Assembly (NCBI GenBank): GCA_009922615.1
Contig: RFVF01000012.1
Coordinates: forward strand, 1 to 64,000
Source of the DNA: Pseudomonadota bacterium
Lineage (GTDB): Bacteria; Verrucomicrobiota; Verrucomicrobiia; Limisphaerales; SXTU01
Direction: 5' to 3'
DNA length: 64,000 bases
This document shows, one piece after another, positions 7,128 to 16,811 of the stretch. Position numbers and translations under genes: made by a program. Under the pieces are notes generated by a model. The model worked only from the letters and a program-made list of their open reading frames with translations, had not been told where the DNA came from and searched no databases. The first letter of the stretch is position 1. Every line of letters begins with the position of its first letter.

Positions 7128-9050
7128 ATGACACGCAAACGACTGCTGGCCGCGCTTTCAGCTTTCAGCCTTCAGCTTTCAACATTCCTCGCCGTCGCGG
7201 CCGATCGGCCGAACATTCTTTGGCTATCCAGCGAAGACCACGGCCCGCACATGGGTTGCTACGGAGACAAATACGCAACCACGCCCAACGTGGATGCGCT
7301 CGCCGCGCGCGGCATGATCTTCCGCCACGCGTGGTCCTGCGCGCCGGTCTGTGCGCCCGCGCGCACCACGCTCATCAGCGGCCTTTACCCGCCCAGCACC
7401 GGCGCGGAGCACATGCGCTCAATGGTCGCGCTGCCCGCCGGCTTCAAGATGTATCCGCAGTTCCTCCGCGCAGCCGGCTACTACTGCTCCAACAACTCGA
7501 AGGAAGACTACAATCTCGCCAAACCCGGCCAGGTCTGGGACGACTCGTCGAACAAGGGCCATTGGAAAAACCGCGCCGCTGGCCAGCCTTTCTTCGCCAT
7601 CTTCAACGCGCTGGCCAGCCACGAGAGCCAGATCCGCACGCGCCCGCACAAGGCCGTTCACGATCCCGCCAAGGTGCGCGTGCCCGCCTACCATCCCGAC
7701 ACCCCCGAGGTGCGGCAGGACTGGGCGCAATACTACGACCAAGTCAGCGAAGTGGACGCCGTCGCGGGCCGGCATTTGAAGGAGTTGTCCGATGCGGGCC
7801 TGGCCGACGACACGATCGTTTTCTACTGGGCCGACCACGGCTCCGGTATGCCGCGCAGCAAACGTTGGCCGTGCAATTCCGGCCTGCAAGTCCCCGTCGT
7901 CGTCCATTTCCCCGAGAAATGGAAGCACCTCGCCCCGCCTGAATACAAAGTCGGCGGCGCGAGCGACCGCCTCATCAGCTTCGTGGATTTCGCGCCAACC
8001 GTCCTGAGCCTCGCGGGCATTGAGCCGCCAAAGTGGATGCAAGGCCACGCTTTCGCCGGCAAATTCATTACCGCGCCGCAGCCGTTCATCTACGGCTTCC
8101 GCGGTCGCATGGACGAACGCATCGACTGTGTGCGCAGCGTCACCGACGGCCGCTACGTTTACCTCCGCAACTTCATGCCGCACGTCTCCCAAGGCCAGCA
8201 CGTGAGCTACCAGTTCGAGACGCCCACCACGCGCGTGTGGCACGACCTCTTCAAGGCCGGCAAAACCACCGAGGCTCAATCCCTCTTCTGGCGCGTGCCC
8301 AAAGCGCCCGAGGAACTCTACGACCTCATCACCGACCCCGACGAAGTCAAGAACCTCGCCGCCTCGCCGCAGCATCAAGAAGTGCTCGCAAAATTCCGCA
8401 GCGCGCAAGCTGGACTTGCCACGCGAATCCGCGATGTGGGTCTGCTGCCCGAGGGAGAAATCCATTCCCGCTCTGCTGGCAGCGCGCCCTATACGATCGG
8501 CCACGACGACGCGAAATTTCCGTTCGCCCGCGTCTTCGCCACCGCTGACCTCGCCTCCTCGCTCAAGGCCGACGCGTTGCCGGAATTGCGGAAACGCCTC
8601 GTCGATCCGGACAGCGCGGTGCGCTACTGGGCCGCGCTCGGCGTGCTCATGCGCGGCCAGGACGCCGCCACCGCCGCCCGCGCGGACTTGCAGAAAGCTC
8701 TCACCGACCCGTCGCCCTTCGTGCGCATCCCGGCGGCGCAATCACTCGCCCAGCACGGCAGCCAGGCGGATTTGGACCAAGCGTTGCCGGCGCTGCTCGA
8801 ACAGGCCGACCAGACCAAGGGCAACGTCTTCACCGGCATTGCGGCACTCAACGCCCTCGGCAAGCTCGGTCCGAAAGCAGCACCCGCCCTCGCTGCCATC
8901 CAAGCCCTGCCGACCAACGGACCTTCACCCGACGCTCGTTACAATTCCTACGTCCCCCGCCTGCTTGAAGACCTGCTCACCGAACTCGGCGGCACTAAGC
9001 CCGCGAAAGGAAAAGGCGACGGCAAGAAGGGCAAGAAGAAGGCCGAGTAG
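7128..9050 (+). CDS. Secreted sulfatase with C-terminal HEAT repeats
   Basis: This 640-residue protein has a signal peptide (residues 1-25, ending LAVAADRPN) and then an alkaline-phosphatase-superfamily sulfatase domain. NILWLSSEDHGPHMGCYG supplies metal ligands. C75-A-P-A-R79 is the C-x-P-x-R formylglycine motif of type I sulfatases. A second metal site is seen in YWADHGSGMPRSKRW. The order resembles the heparan N-sulfatase-like group of S1 sulfatases common in marine and soil Verrucomicrobia and Planctomycetes. Residues about 480-620 form HEAT-like helical repeats, and the tail is Lys-rich. It probably desulfates polysaccharide outside the cytoplasm. The required formylglycine-generating enzyme is not in the window. 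The signal peptide is encoded by a heptanucleotide repeat. Confidence 0.9.
   Translation: MTRKRLLAALSAFSLQLSTFLAVAADRPNILWLSSEDHGPHMGCYGDKYATTPNVDALAARGMIFRHAWSCAPVCAPARTTLISGLYPPSTGAEHMRSMVALPAGFKMYPQFLRAAGYYCSNNSKEDYNLAKPGQVWDDSSNKGHWKNRAAGQPFFAIFNALASHESQIRTRPHKAVHDPAKVRVPAYHPDTPEVRQDWAQYYDQVSEVDAVAGRHLKELSDAGLADDTIVFYWADHGSGMPRSKRWPCNSGLQVPVVVHFPEKWKHLAPPEYKVGGASDRLISFVDFAPTVLSLAGIEPPKWMQGHAFAGKFITAPQPFIYGFRGRMDERIDCVRSVTDGRYVYLRNFMPHVSQGQHVSYQFETPTTRVWHDLFKAGKTTEAQSLFWRVPKAPEELYDLITDPDEVKNLAASPQHQEVLAKFRSAQAGLATRIRDVGLLPEGEIHSRSAGSAPYTIGHDDAKFPFARVFATADLASSLKADALPELRKRLVDPDSAVRYWAALGVLMRGQDAATAARADLQKALTDPSPFVRIPAAQSLAQHGSQADLDQALPALLEQADQTKGNVFTGIAALNALGKLGPKAAPALAAIQALPTNGPSPDARYNSYVPRLLEDLLTELGGTKPAKGKGDGKKGKKKAE
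7154..7187. repeat. Heptanucleotide repeat (GCTTTCA)n inside the sulfatase signal peptide
   Basis: The DNA reads GCTTTCAGCTTTCAGCCTTCAGCTTTCAAC with a 7-nt period, in codons 9-20 of the sulfatase gene. It encodes the hydrophobic core AFSLQLSTF of the signal peptide. Confidence 0.65.
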
Positions 9051-9073
9051 CGTTGTTCCGGCCAGAGTAGCGA

Positions 9074-10183
9074 TCACACCGTCAGTTGCCGCTCGCGTGC
9101 CGTGACCAGCCAGCGCCCGTCCGCCTTCCCGTCGCGCACCGTCGTCACGAACGAGTGCAACGCCACCGTCGGGCAGATGTGGCGTGGCACGCCGTAAAGC
9201 ACGTCGCCCACGGCGAACTCGCTCGCCCGCGCCGTCGTGACCACGAGGTGTTCCTCGCTCTGCATCACTGCTTCGGCGTCCGGCAGATTCAAAAACTTCA
9301 CGCGCGGATGTGGGTTCTCCGCTGCGACAGCCTTGTGGCCAAGGTCGAGGCAAAGCCGGTTCTCGCCGGGCTTGCTGATGACCCGCGTGAGCAAAATCGC
9401 CGCCGGGAGAAAATCCATGTCCGGCAGTTTTTCACCGTAGCCGAAATCCCACAGCACGCACGTGCCGGGACTGCACTCCACGTCCGCGCGCTTCGCGTGA
9501 ATGGGAAACGTCGGCGTGCCGCCCGCGACGAGCTTGGGCACCGCCAGCCCGGCCGCGCGCAGCTCCGCGCGCAACGCCTCCACCGCCGCCCACTCACGGT
9601 CGCATTGCGCCGTGCGCTGCGCGAGGTCGGTGACGTGGTTGTGGCCATCGTAACAGTGCAAGCCCGCCGCGCGCAGGCCCGGCGTGCTGGCGATGAGCCG
9701 ATACAATTCCACGGCCTGCGCTCCCGGCTCGACGCCCGTGCGGTGCATCCCCATGTCCACATCGAGATACAAGTCCAGTGTGCGCCCCGTCGCCGCGAAG
9801 GCCGCGCCCAACGCACGGATCGCGTCCGCGTCGTCCGCCACGGCGGCGAACTTCGTCCCCGGAAATTTCTGCGCAAGCGCGAGCAGCCGCGCAACGTTCG
9901 GTCCGACGGGCTGATACGCGAGCAGCACGTCCGGCGCGCCCGCGCCCGCCGTCATCTCCGTCTCGGCGATCGTGGCGCACTTGAACTTCGTGACGCCCAG
10001 CCCGAGCTGAAGCCGGATCAGCTCAGGCATCTTGTGTGTCTTCATGTGCGGCCGCAGCCGGGCCGCGCCACCTGCGACGGCGATCATCCGCCGCACGTTT
10101 TCCGCCACGCGATCGGGGTAGACGAGGAGCGACGGCGAAGGCGCCTCCGCCACATTTGAAACACGATACCAGTCAGGAGTCAT
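9074..10183 (-). CDS. D-threonine aldolase / D-serine dehydratase-like PLP enzyme
   Basis: This is a 369-residue fold-type III (alanine racemase-like) PLP enzyme. The N-terminal barrel carries the Schiff-base lysine in RPHMKTHKMPEL. YLDVDMGMHRTG, GLHCYDGHNH and VAGGTPTFP are typical of the DSD1/D-threonine aldolase family. The second domain, starting near WDFGYGEKLPDMDF, has the HICPTVALHS metal-site His/Cys pair seen in this family. It likely splits D-threonine or dehydrates D-serine-type beta-hydroxy amino acids. I chose the ATG 18 codons into the longer frame (10181-10183) because the upstream extension is unlike family members. It is convergent with the sulfatase. Confidence 0.82.
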   Translation of the reverse strand: MTPDWYRVSNVAEAPSPSLLVYPDRVAENVRRMIAVAGGAARLRPHMKTHKMPELIRLQLGLGVTKFKCATIAETEMTAGAGAPDVLLAYQPVGPNVARLLALAQKFPGTKFAAVADDADAIRALGAAFAATGRTLDLYLDVDMGMHRTGVEPGAQAVELYRLIASTPGLRAAGLHCYDGHNHVTDLAQRTAQCDREWAAVEALRAELRAAGLAVPKLVAGGTPTFPIHAKRADVECSPGTCVLWDFGYGEKLPDMDFLPAAILLTRVISKPGENRLCLDLGHKAVAAENPHPRVKFLNLPDAEAVMQSEEHLVVTTARASEFAVGDVLYGVPRHICPTVALHSFVTTVRDGKADGRWLVTARERQLTV

Positions 10184-10306
10184 GCGCGGAGTCTCACGGA
10201 AACCGGGCGGCAAGAAAACAAAAACTCTCGCTCTCATCCCAGCGAAGTGCAGTTAACACCCGATTGAAGCAATCGGCGATTTCAGCCGATAGATACCCCA
10301 GCGGCC

Positions 10307-11026
10307 ATGCATGTGATTCAACCGAATTGCCGGATCCAGTTCACTGCCGAGGATGTTGACTTCATCGTCGCCACGCTCGGCCACGGCGCGGGCGACCTCG
10401 ACTGCCTCACCCGACTGCTCGCCGACGAGGACACGCGCGACTTGATCCTAGATGACGAACGGCTCTGTCGAGCGCTGCTGGAACATCGCGGCTGTCTGCG
10501 GGTCTCGGCGCGGCTCTATTTCTACGTGCTGGTGCGGCAGGTCCTGCGCCGTGCCGACATCGCCGACCGCGTGGTGACAGACTACGTGGCCGAAGTGCTG
10601 GCGGAGTTTTCCGAGACCGAGCGTTCGCGACTGCGCGTCCCAGGCCACGCGGGTGCGCTGGATTATTTCTTCGAGCTGCTCGCGGCGCTCCAGACAGCCG
10701 ATGAACCAACGCGTTTTCTCATCCGCACGCACATTGGCAACCATTCCCTTTTCCTGTCCGGGATTTTCCCCGACCGCATCCGCGCGCGGGCGGAGCAGCG
10801 GGGCTTCCCGGACCTCGGCTATTACGAATCGCTCGGACAGGCAAACTTCCGCGCAGCCAGCGACCACCGGCTGGCGCGGCAGCACGGGCTCAACAATGTG
10901 TTGGCCACGCTGTCCGAGCGATTCCACGAGACTCGACTCGCGCTAAATGACATGGCGGACCGGCTGTTGTCCGTGGGCGAACCAGAGGTGCCGGCGGGGG
11001 TGTTGCTGAAGATGGGGCTGAACTGA
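10307..11026 (+). CDS. Conserved-looking protein of unknown function
   Basis: This is a 239-residue soluble, mainly helical protein with many Asp/Glu/Arg residues. It has no signal peptide, membrane segment or catalytic motif that I recognise. It begins MHVIQPNCRIQFTAEDVDFIVATL. Mid-protein segments LYFYVLVRQVLRRADIADRVVTDYVAEVLAEF and YFFELLAALQTAD suggest a helical bundle. Coding potential is supported by length, clean start and codon bias that matches the neighbours. It stands alone between two minus-strand genes, with a short hairpin (CGATTGAAGCAATCG) about 40 bp upstream. Function not assigned. Confidence 0.6.
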   Translation: MHVIQPNCRIQFTAEDVDFIVATLGHGAGDLDCLTRLLADEDTRDLILDDERLCRALLEHRGCLRVSARLYFYVLVRQVLRRADIADRVVTDYVAEVLAEFSETERSRLRVPGHAGALDYFFELLAALQTADEPTRFLIRTHIGNHSLFLSGIFPDRIRARAEQRGFPDLGYYESLGQANFRAASDHRLARQHGLNNVLATLSERFHETRLALNDMADRLLSVGEPEVPAGVLLKMGLN

Positions 11027-11113
11027 AGCCGGACTCCGAAGTTAAGCTGCGAAAGGGCACAAAGCACACAAAGCGGCCGAGGGAAAAACCAGTCTGGGAC
11101 GGGAGCTTTTCCC

Positions 11114-12407
11114 TCACGCCAGCCGCAGCGACTTCACCGCCTCCACCGCCAGCTCCAGCGCGCCGTCGGGGTTCAGCCCGAGCCAGAGCATTCCGACAAT
11201 GCAGACAGCGAGGGCGAACTTCGTCGGGAGCGAGACGGCAATGGGCGTGAGATCGGTCGCGCCCTTGCTCCAGTAAATCGCCTTCACCACGTTGAAGTAG
11301 TAGTAAAGCGAGATGAGCACACCCACGACGGCGACGGCGAAGAGCCAGTAGTAGGCGTGCCAGCGGATGCCCTCAGCGATGACGGCCTTGAGCAGGAGGA
11401 ATTTCCCAAAGAAGCCCGCAAGCGGCGGGATGCCTGCGAGCGAAACCATTGCTAGAGTGAGCGAGGTGGCCAGAAGAGGCGAGCGTTGCGCGAGGCCGGA
11501 CAGCGACGAGATGTCTTCCGCGCCCGCTTCCTGCACAACGACGGCGAGCACGGTGAACGCGGCGATCACGGTGAAGAGGTAGCCCGCAAGGAAGTAAAGA
11601 ATCGCCGACGAGCCGGAACGATTCATCACCGCGAAGCCGAGCAGCAGGAAGCCCGAGTTGGCGATGCTGCTGTAGCCGAACAGGCGCTTGAGGTTGCGTT
11701 GCGGGATGGCGCAAAGGCTACCGTAGAGAATCGTCGCGGCGGCCATCGCCATGAGCAGCTTCTCCAAGTTGAAGGCGAGGTCGGGAATCGCGGTGCCGAG
11801 CAGGCGCATGAGCAGCACGACGCCCGCAGCCTTCGAGCCGACGGAGAGGAAAGCGGTCGTGGGCGTGGGCGAGCCTTGATACACGTCGGGCGCCCAAATC
11901 TGGAATGGCACGGCAGCCATCTTGAAGCCGAGGCCCACGAGCACGAGGAGCACACCGGTCATGAGCAGCGACTTGTGACCGAGGCCGGCGTTGGTCGCGA
12001 GCTTGTCGGCCAGCTCGTTGAAGTTCATCGCGCCGGTCGCGCCGAAGATGAGCGCGATGCCATAGACGAGGAAGCCCGAGGAGAGCGCGCCAAGGATGAG
12101 ATACTTCACACCGGCCTCCAGTGATTCAACACGACGGCGAAGGAAACTCACGAGCACATAGAAGGTGACCGTGATCAGCTCCAGCGCACAGCGCGAGGCC
12201 GTCGAGGACGTAGGCGTTGCCGAAGGCGTAGAGCGGATCGCGGCCGTCAAATGCGAAGAAACTGTAGAGCAGCACGATCCCCACCCCGAGGGCTGCGCCA
12301 TAACCGAGCGTCCGGCGGTCCTGCGCTGGCGTAAACCAGTCCAGCACGAGCACGACCAAGCCGAGGATTACCACGGCGAGTTCGAGGACAATGAGAGAGG
12401 CGTTCAT
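11114..12407 (-). pseudogene. nuoN: NADH-quinone oxidoreductase subunit N, internal deletion and frameshift
   Basis: NuoN is a proton-pumping membrane subunit of complex I. Translation from the ATG at 12405-12407 gives a normal N terminus through YAFGNAYVLDGLAL (about 73 residues). The frame then breaks near 12184-12198. The remaining conserved sequence, ALELITVTFYVLVSFLRR to the end at 11114, continues in another frame for about 357 residues. Intact NuoN proteins have roughly 50-60 extra residues here, covering two membrane helices. The junction lies on a CAGCGC-A-CAGCGC repeat (12182-12194), which fits a deletion between short repeats or an assembly fault. As it stands no full NuoN can be made. 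It is the last gene of the nuo operon. Confidence 0.82.
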
Positions 12408-12420
12408 TCGGCAGTGAAAG

Positions 12421-13995
12421 TTATCGCGGCTGCACGGCGCGCTGCTTGGCTTCGCCAGCAGCTTTCTTGACCTCCCCGGCGCGCGGGGCTTTGTCGGCGG
12501 CCCTCGTGTTCGCCATGGTGAGGATGGCGGCGACGCTAGGTTGTATCTTGTCGGTCAACAGACGTGGCCAGACGCCGAGCAGTAGTAACGCGGCGAGCAG
12601 AAGGACGAACGGGACTTTCGCCCACGCGCTGGCGTCCTTGAGTGCGGCCCACTCGGGCTTCTCCGGGCCATGCAGGATTTTGCGGACGGCGCGAAGCATA
12701 TAGATCGCGCCGATGATGAGCGCGCCCCAAGTCGCAAGCGTAGTCACGAGCGGGAAGACGCGCCACGAGCCGAAGAGCACCATCGCCTCGCCGACAAAGT
12801 TCGCGAAGCCCGGCAGACCGCAGCCCGCGAGCATCGCCATCACGACGGCCGCGCCGAGGAAGGGGATTTGTCGCAGCAGGCCACCAAGTTTCTCCATCTC
12901 CAGCGTGCCGGTCTTCTCGCGGAGCGCGCCGCTCAGGCCGAAGGTCAGCGCCGCGAGGAAGCCGTGCGCGACCATCACCACGACTGCACCGGTGACGCCC
13001 ACGATGTTCAGGCTGGCGATGCCGAGGAAGATGAAGCCCATGTGCGCGACACTGGAATTGCCGATGAGCAGGTTCAAATCCTTCTGCCGCATTGCGACGA
13101 GGCCGCAGTAAACGATGTTGCCGAGGCAGAGGAAGGCGAGGATTTCCAGCCACGCCGCCGCGCCGTCGGGCATGAGCGGGATGCCGACGCGCAGCAGGCC
13201 GTAGAGGCCGAACTTCTTGAGCACTCCCGCGTGAAGCATCGCGGTGGCGGTCGGCGCAGCGCCGTAGCCGAGCGGCGCCCAGGTGTGGAACGGCCACAGC
13301 GAGACGAGAATGCCGAACCCGAAGAGCAGCAGCGGGAAGATGAGCGACTGCGCCGCGAGCGGGAGCGGGCGGGCCTTCACGGCCTGGGTCAGCTCGACGA
13401 TGTCGAAGGTGTTCGCGCCGGACTGGAGGTAGAGCGCGACGAGACCGGCCAGCGCGATGAGCGCGCCGAGGCTGAGGTAGATGGTGATTTTGAAGGTCGC
13501 GTAGTTGCGATTCTCGCCGTGGCCCCAAACACCAATCATGATGAAGGTCGGCACCAGCGCGAGTTCGTGGAAGAAGTAGAAGAAGAAGAGGTTCAGCGAC
13601 GCGAACGCGCCGAGAATGCCGCCGGTCATCACGAGCAGCAGGGTGTAATACTCCTTCTCCAGCCGCTTGATTTCGCGCGACACGCACGCGGCGGCAAACG
13701 CCACGATGGCCCCCATCACAATGAGGCCGAGGTTGATGCCGTCCACGCCCAGGTGCCAGCCGATGTCGAGCTTGAGCGCCGAAACGCTCACCCACGCGTG
13801 CCGCTCGACGAACTTGAAGCCGTTCTCGACCGGGGCGGCGTTGTATTTGGCGAACAGCGCGAGCGCCAGCAGCATCGAGGCGAAGGTAGCGCCGAGCGTG
13901 ACGAGGCGGATGACGAACTTGTAGTTGCGCGGGATGCACAGGACCACCAGCGCGGCCAGCAGCGGGAGCAGAAAAATGGCGGAGAGCAGCGACAT
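12421..13995 (-). CDS. nuoM: NADH-quinone oxidoreductase subunit M
   Basis: This 524-residue antiporter-like subunit of complex I has about 14 membrane helices. Family marks are LGVDGINLGLIVMG, the FFYFFHELALVPTFIMIGVWG helix carrying the conserved Glu, PFHTWAPLGYGAAPTATAMLHAGVLKKFGLYGLLR with the broken-helix Lys, and GNSSVAHMGF. It pumps protons in the membrane arm. The C-terminal tail is Lys/Ala-rich and unusual in length, but most of it is low complexity. The ATG at 13993-13995 starts the usual MSLLSAIFLLPLLAAL; a longer frame is less likely. It sits 2 bp after nuoL and 13 bp before the nuoN start. Confidence 0.95.
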   Translation of the reverse strand: MSLLSAIFLLPLLAALVVLCIPRNYKFVIRLVTLGATFASMLLALALFAKYNAAPVENGFKFVERHAWVSVSALKLDIGWHLGVDGINLGLIVMGAIVAFAAACVSREIKRLEKEYYTLLLVMTGGILGAFASLNLFFFYFFHELALVPTFIMIGVWGHGENRNYATFKITIYLSLGALIALAGLVALYLQSGANTFDIVELTQAVKARPLPLAAQSLIFPLLLFGFGILVSLWPFHTWAPLGYGAAPTATAMLHAGVLKKFGLYGLLRVGIPLMPDGAAAWLEILAFLCLGNIVYCGLVAMRQKDLNLLIGNSSVAHMGFIFLGIASLNIVGVTGAVVVMVAHGFLAALTFGLSGALREKTGTLEMEKLGGLLRQIPFLGAAVVMAMLAGCGLPGFANFVGEAMVLFGSWRVFPLVTTLATWGALIIGAIYMLRAVRKILHGPEKPEWAALKDASAWAKVPFVLLLAALLLLGVWPRLLTDKIQPSVAAILTMANTRAADKAPRAGEVKKAAGEAKQRAVQPR

Positions 13996-13997
13996 GG

Positions 13998-15986
13998 TCA
14001 GTGGGTGGGCGAATTGCCGAGGAGCTGCCACGCCAGCACCAGCACGACGCCGGCGGCGAAGAGGAAGGCGTAGGTTTGCAGGCTGCCGGTCTGCACGAGA
14101 CGCAAGGCGCGACCGAAGAGCTCAGTGGTGCCGTGCGTGCCGCGCACAAGCAGGCCGGCGATAATCCAGCGGTCCACCCAGTCCGCCACGCGCGCGAGCG
14201 TTTCCTGCGTGACAGAGATGAACCACTCGTAAAGCTCGTCGAAGTAGAAGCGGTCGCGGGCCATCTTCGCGAGCACGCCGATCTTCTCCGGCAACCGGTC
14301 CCGGTCGGCGTTCACGTAGAGCGCGCGGGCAAGCTGGTAGCCAGCCACGACGGCGAGCAGGCCAAAGCCGGCGGCGAGGATATTGTGGTTGAACGGCGCG
14401 AAGAGGTTGTCGAGGAAGCCTTCGTTGTGCGGCGGGTGTTCGCTGGGCAGGGCCTTTGCAATGAAGGCGTCAATGCCCATGGCTCCGGCGAGCAGCGTCG
14501 GCACGGCGAGAACGACGAGCGGCCATGTCATCACCCCGGGTGATTCGTGCGCGTGGCTGGCTTCCTCGCTGCGGGCGTTGCCGCAGAAGGCGACCAGCAC
14601 GAGCCGGCTCATGTAGAAGGTTGTCAGGCCCGCGACGAACACGCCGAGGACGAAGAGCGGAATGTTTTTGTGCTCCAGCGCGGCGGCGAGGATGGCGTCC
14701 TTGCTGAAGAAGCCGGCGAACGGCCACATGCCGCACAAAGCGAGCGTGCCCCAGAGGAACGTCCACCACGTGCGCGGCATCGCGTCGCGCAGGCCGCCCA
14801 TCTTCCAGATGTTCTGTTCGTGGTGGCAGGCGTAAATCACCGAGCCGGCCCCGAGGAAGAGCAGCGCCTTGAAGGCTGCGTGCGTGGTGAGATGGAACAT
14901 TGCCGGGCCGGGCGCGTGCAGGCCCACGGCCATCACCATGTAGCCGAGCTGTGAGAGCGTGGAGTAGGCGAGGATGCGCTTGATGTCGTTTTGCTGGAGC
15001 GCCATGAGCGCGGCGAGCAATGCGGTGACACCACCAATCCACGCGATGAATTCCAGCGCGTGCGAGCCGGGGATATCGAGCAGGAAGAAGATGCGGCAGA
15101 GCATGAACACGCCAGCGGCGACCATCGTGGCTGCGTGAATCAGCGCGCTGACGGGCGTGGGGCCTTCCATCGCGTCCGGCAACCAGACGTGCAGCGGGAA
15201 CTGCGCGGATTTGCCCATCGCGCCCATGAAAAGCAGCAGGCCGACGAGCGTGACGAGCACGTTCGGGTGAACCAGCCACCAGCTCGTGGACTGGAAGATT
15301 TTCCCCAGCGGCTCGGCGAGCACGGAGAAACCAGCGGACTTGTCAGCGAGCCTTCCGCCCAACTCCACCGCGCTGGCCAGCTCCGTGAAGTTCACCGAGC
15401 CGAGCGCAGCCCAGGTGAGAATTATGCCGAGAATGAAGCCGAAGTCGCCGACACGGTTGGTGAGGAAGGCCTTCTTCGCGGCGTCGGCGGCGGAGTTTTT
15501 CTCGAACCAGAAGCCGATGAGCAGGTAGCTGCTCACGCCGACCAGCTCCCAGAACACGAACATCATGAAGAGGTTGTTCGCGAGCACGATGCCGAGCATC
15601 GAGAAGGTGAAGAGGCTCAGGCTGGCGAAGTAGCGGCGATAGCTGCGGTCGCCGTGCAGGTAGCCGCGCGAGTAGATGTGAATCATCAGCCCGACGCCGG
15701 TGACGACGAGGAGCATGAGCTTGGAAAGCGGGTCGAGCAGCAGGCCGAAGGATACTTTCAGGTCGCCGACGGCGAGCCAGTTGAAGTTGATTTCCTGCGC
15801 CTTGTCGCTGGCGAAGAAGAACAGGCCGAGGCTCAGGATGAAGCCAATGGCAATTGCGCCGATGGAGCGGTTCGCGGTGCGCTCCGGGTCGGGACACGGG
15901 CAGACCAAGGCGACCACCGCCGCCGCGAGGGGCAGGAGCAGTATCGTCAGCGCGGCGTAGCCGGTGGGGCTGAGAGTGGGTTCCAT
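13998..15986 (-). CDS. nuoL: NADH-quinone oxidoreductase subunit L
   Basis: This is the 662-residue distal antiporter-like subunit of complex I. Visible marks include DPLSKLMLLVVTGVGLMIHIYSRGY, FWELVGVSSYLLIGFW with the key Glu, NRVGDFGF, and FPLHVWLPDAMEGPTPVSALIHAATMVAAGVF. The C-terminal region holds the lateral helix that runs along the membrane arm (ERLP-type region about residues 540-600). Length is normal. The start at 15986 follows nuoK by 1 bp, indicating translational coupling. Confidence 0.96.
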   Translation of the reverse strand: MEPTLSPTGYAALTILLLPLAAAVVALVCPCPDPERTANRSIGAIAIGFILSLGLFFFASDKAQEINFNWLAVGDLKVSFGLLLDPLSKLMLLVVTGVGLMIHIYSRGYLHGDRSYRRYFASLSLFTFSMLGIVLANNLFMMFVFWELVGVSSYLLIGFWFEKNSAADAAKKAFLTNRVGDFGFILGIILTWAALGSVNFTELASAVELGGRLADKSAGFSVLAEPLGKIFQSTSWWLVHPNVLVTLVGLLLFMGAMGKSAQFPLHVWLPDAMEGPTPVSALIHAATMVAAGVFMLCRIFFLLDIPGSHALEFIAWIGGVTALLAALMALQQNDIKRILAYSTLSQLGYMVMAVGLHAPGPAMFHLTTHAAFKALLFLGAGSVIYACHHEQNIWKMGGLRDAMPRTWWTFLWGTLALCGMWPFAGFFSKDAILAAALEHKNIPLFVLGVFVAGLTTFYMSRLVLVAFCGNARSEEASHAHESPGVMTWPLVVLAVPTLLAGAMGIDAFIAKALPSEHPPHNEGFLDNLFAPFNHNILAAGFGLLAVVAGYQLARALYVNADRDRLPEKIGVLAKMARDRFYFDELYEWFISVTQETLARVADWVDRWIIAGLLVRGTHGTTELFGRALRLVQTGSLQTYAFLFAAGVVLVLAWQLLGNSPTH

Positions 15987-15987
15987 G

Positions 15988-16293
15988 TCAGAGTTTCAGC
16001 GAGGTCAGGTCTTCCACGTGCGCGGACTGGCGCTTGCGGTAGAGGGCGACGATGAGCGCGAGGCCGACGGCCACTTCCGCCGCCGCCACGGTGATGATGA
16101 AGAAGACCATCATCTGGCCGGTGAGGTTTTCGTTGAAGCGCGAGAAGGCGACGAGGGCGAGGTTTGCGGCATTGAGCATCAGCTCCAGCGACATGTAGAT
16201 GACGAGGACGTTGCGCCGCAGGATGACGCCCAGCAGCCCGAGGCAGAAGAGCATCGCGCTGACGGTGAGGTAGTGTTCGAGGCCGACGTTCAT
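15988..16293 (-). CDS. nuoK: NADH-quinone oxidoreductase subunit K
   Basis: This 101-residue complex I membrane subunit has three helices. It matches NuoK in length and in the segments [42 protein letters not shown], which includes the membrane Glu of MSLELMLNA used in proton transfer, and a final [15 protein letters not shown] helix with the second conserved Glu. It overlaps nuoJ by four bases (ATGA), a standard coupled arrangement. Confidence 0.96.
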   Translation of the reverse strand: MNVGLEHYLTVSAMLFCLGLLGVILRRNVLVIYMSLELMLNAANLALVAFSRFNENLTGQMMVFFIITVAAAEVAVGLALIVALYRKRQSAHVEDLTSLKL

Positions 16294-16802
16294 TTCAGCT
16301 CCTTCTTGCTCAGGAGAATCACGCCCACCATCGCCACGAGCAGGAGGACGGAGACGATTTCAAAGGGGAGCAGGAACTGGCCCTTGGTGAACAGTTCGAG
16401 GCCGAGCGCCTTGGTGTCGCCGATGACGCGAGGGTTGGCGGCTTGGTTCAGGTCGCCGCCCCAGATGGTGCGCGTGAGCAGGAAGCCCAGGCCCAGCACC
16501 GCGCCGGTGCCGGTCACAATGCCGAAAAGGTTTATTTTCCGGCGCTGCTCCTCCTTGAGGTCGAGGAGCATGATGACGAAGAGGAAGAGCACCATCACCG
16601 CGCCCGCATAGACGAGGATTTGCACCGCCGCGAGGAAGAAGGCGTTGAGCAGCACGAAGAGGCCGGCCATCGCGCAGATGGTCAGCACAAGGAACATCGC
16701 GCTCGTGACCGGGTTGCGGCTGAACGGATTGGCCACCGCCAGCGCGCCGAAGAGGAGCGTCAGGAAAGCGAAGAGGTAAAAAAGTATGTCGGGTAATGCC
16801 AT
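16290..16802 (-). CDS. nuoJ: NADH-quinone oxidoreductase subunit J
   Basis: This 170-residue membrane subunit has five helices. It starts with [82 protein letters not shown], an almost textbook NuoJ N-terminal half including the pi-bulge helix [22 protein letters not shown]. The second half carries a loop and a final helix ([18 protein letters not shown]). It lies between nuoI (9 bp) and nuoK (4-base overlap). Confidence 0.95.
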   Translation of the reverse strand: MALPDILFYLFAFLTLLFGALAVANPFSRNPVTSAMFLVLTICAMAGLFVLLNAFFLAAVQILVYAGAVMVLFLFVIMLLDLKEEQRRKINLFGIVTGTGAVLGLGFLLTRTIWGGDLNQAANPRVIGDTKALGLELFTKGQFLLPFEIVSVLLLVAMVGVILLSKKELK

Positions 16803-16811
16803 GTGCGATGC

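Noticed and set aside
12670-14073. 467-codon plus-strand open frame across nuoM
   Set aside because: Shadow of nuoM; Arg/Glu/His-rich with no domain.
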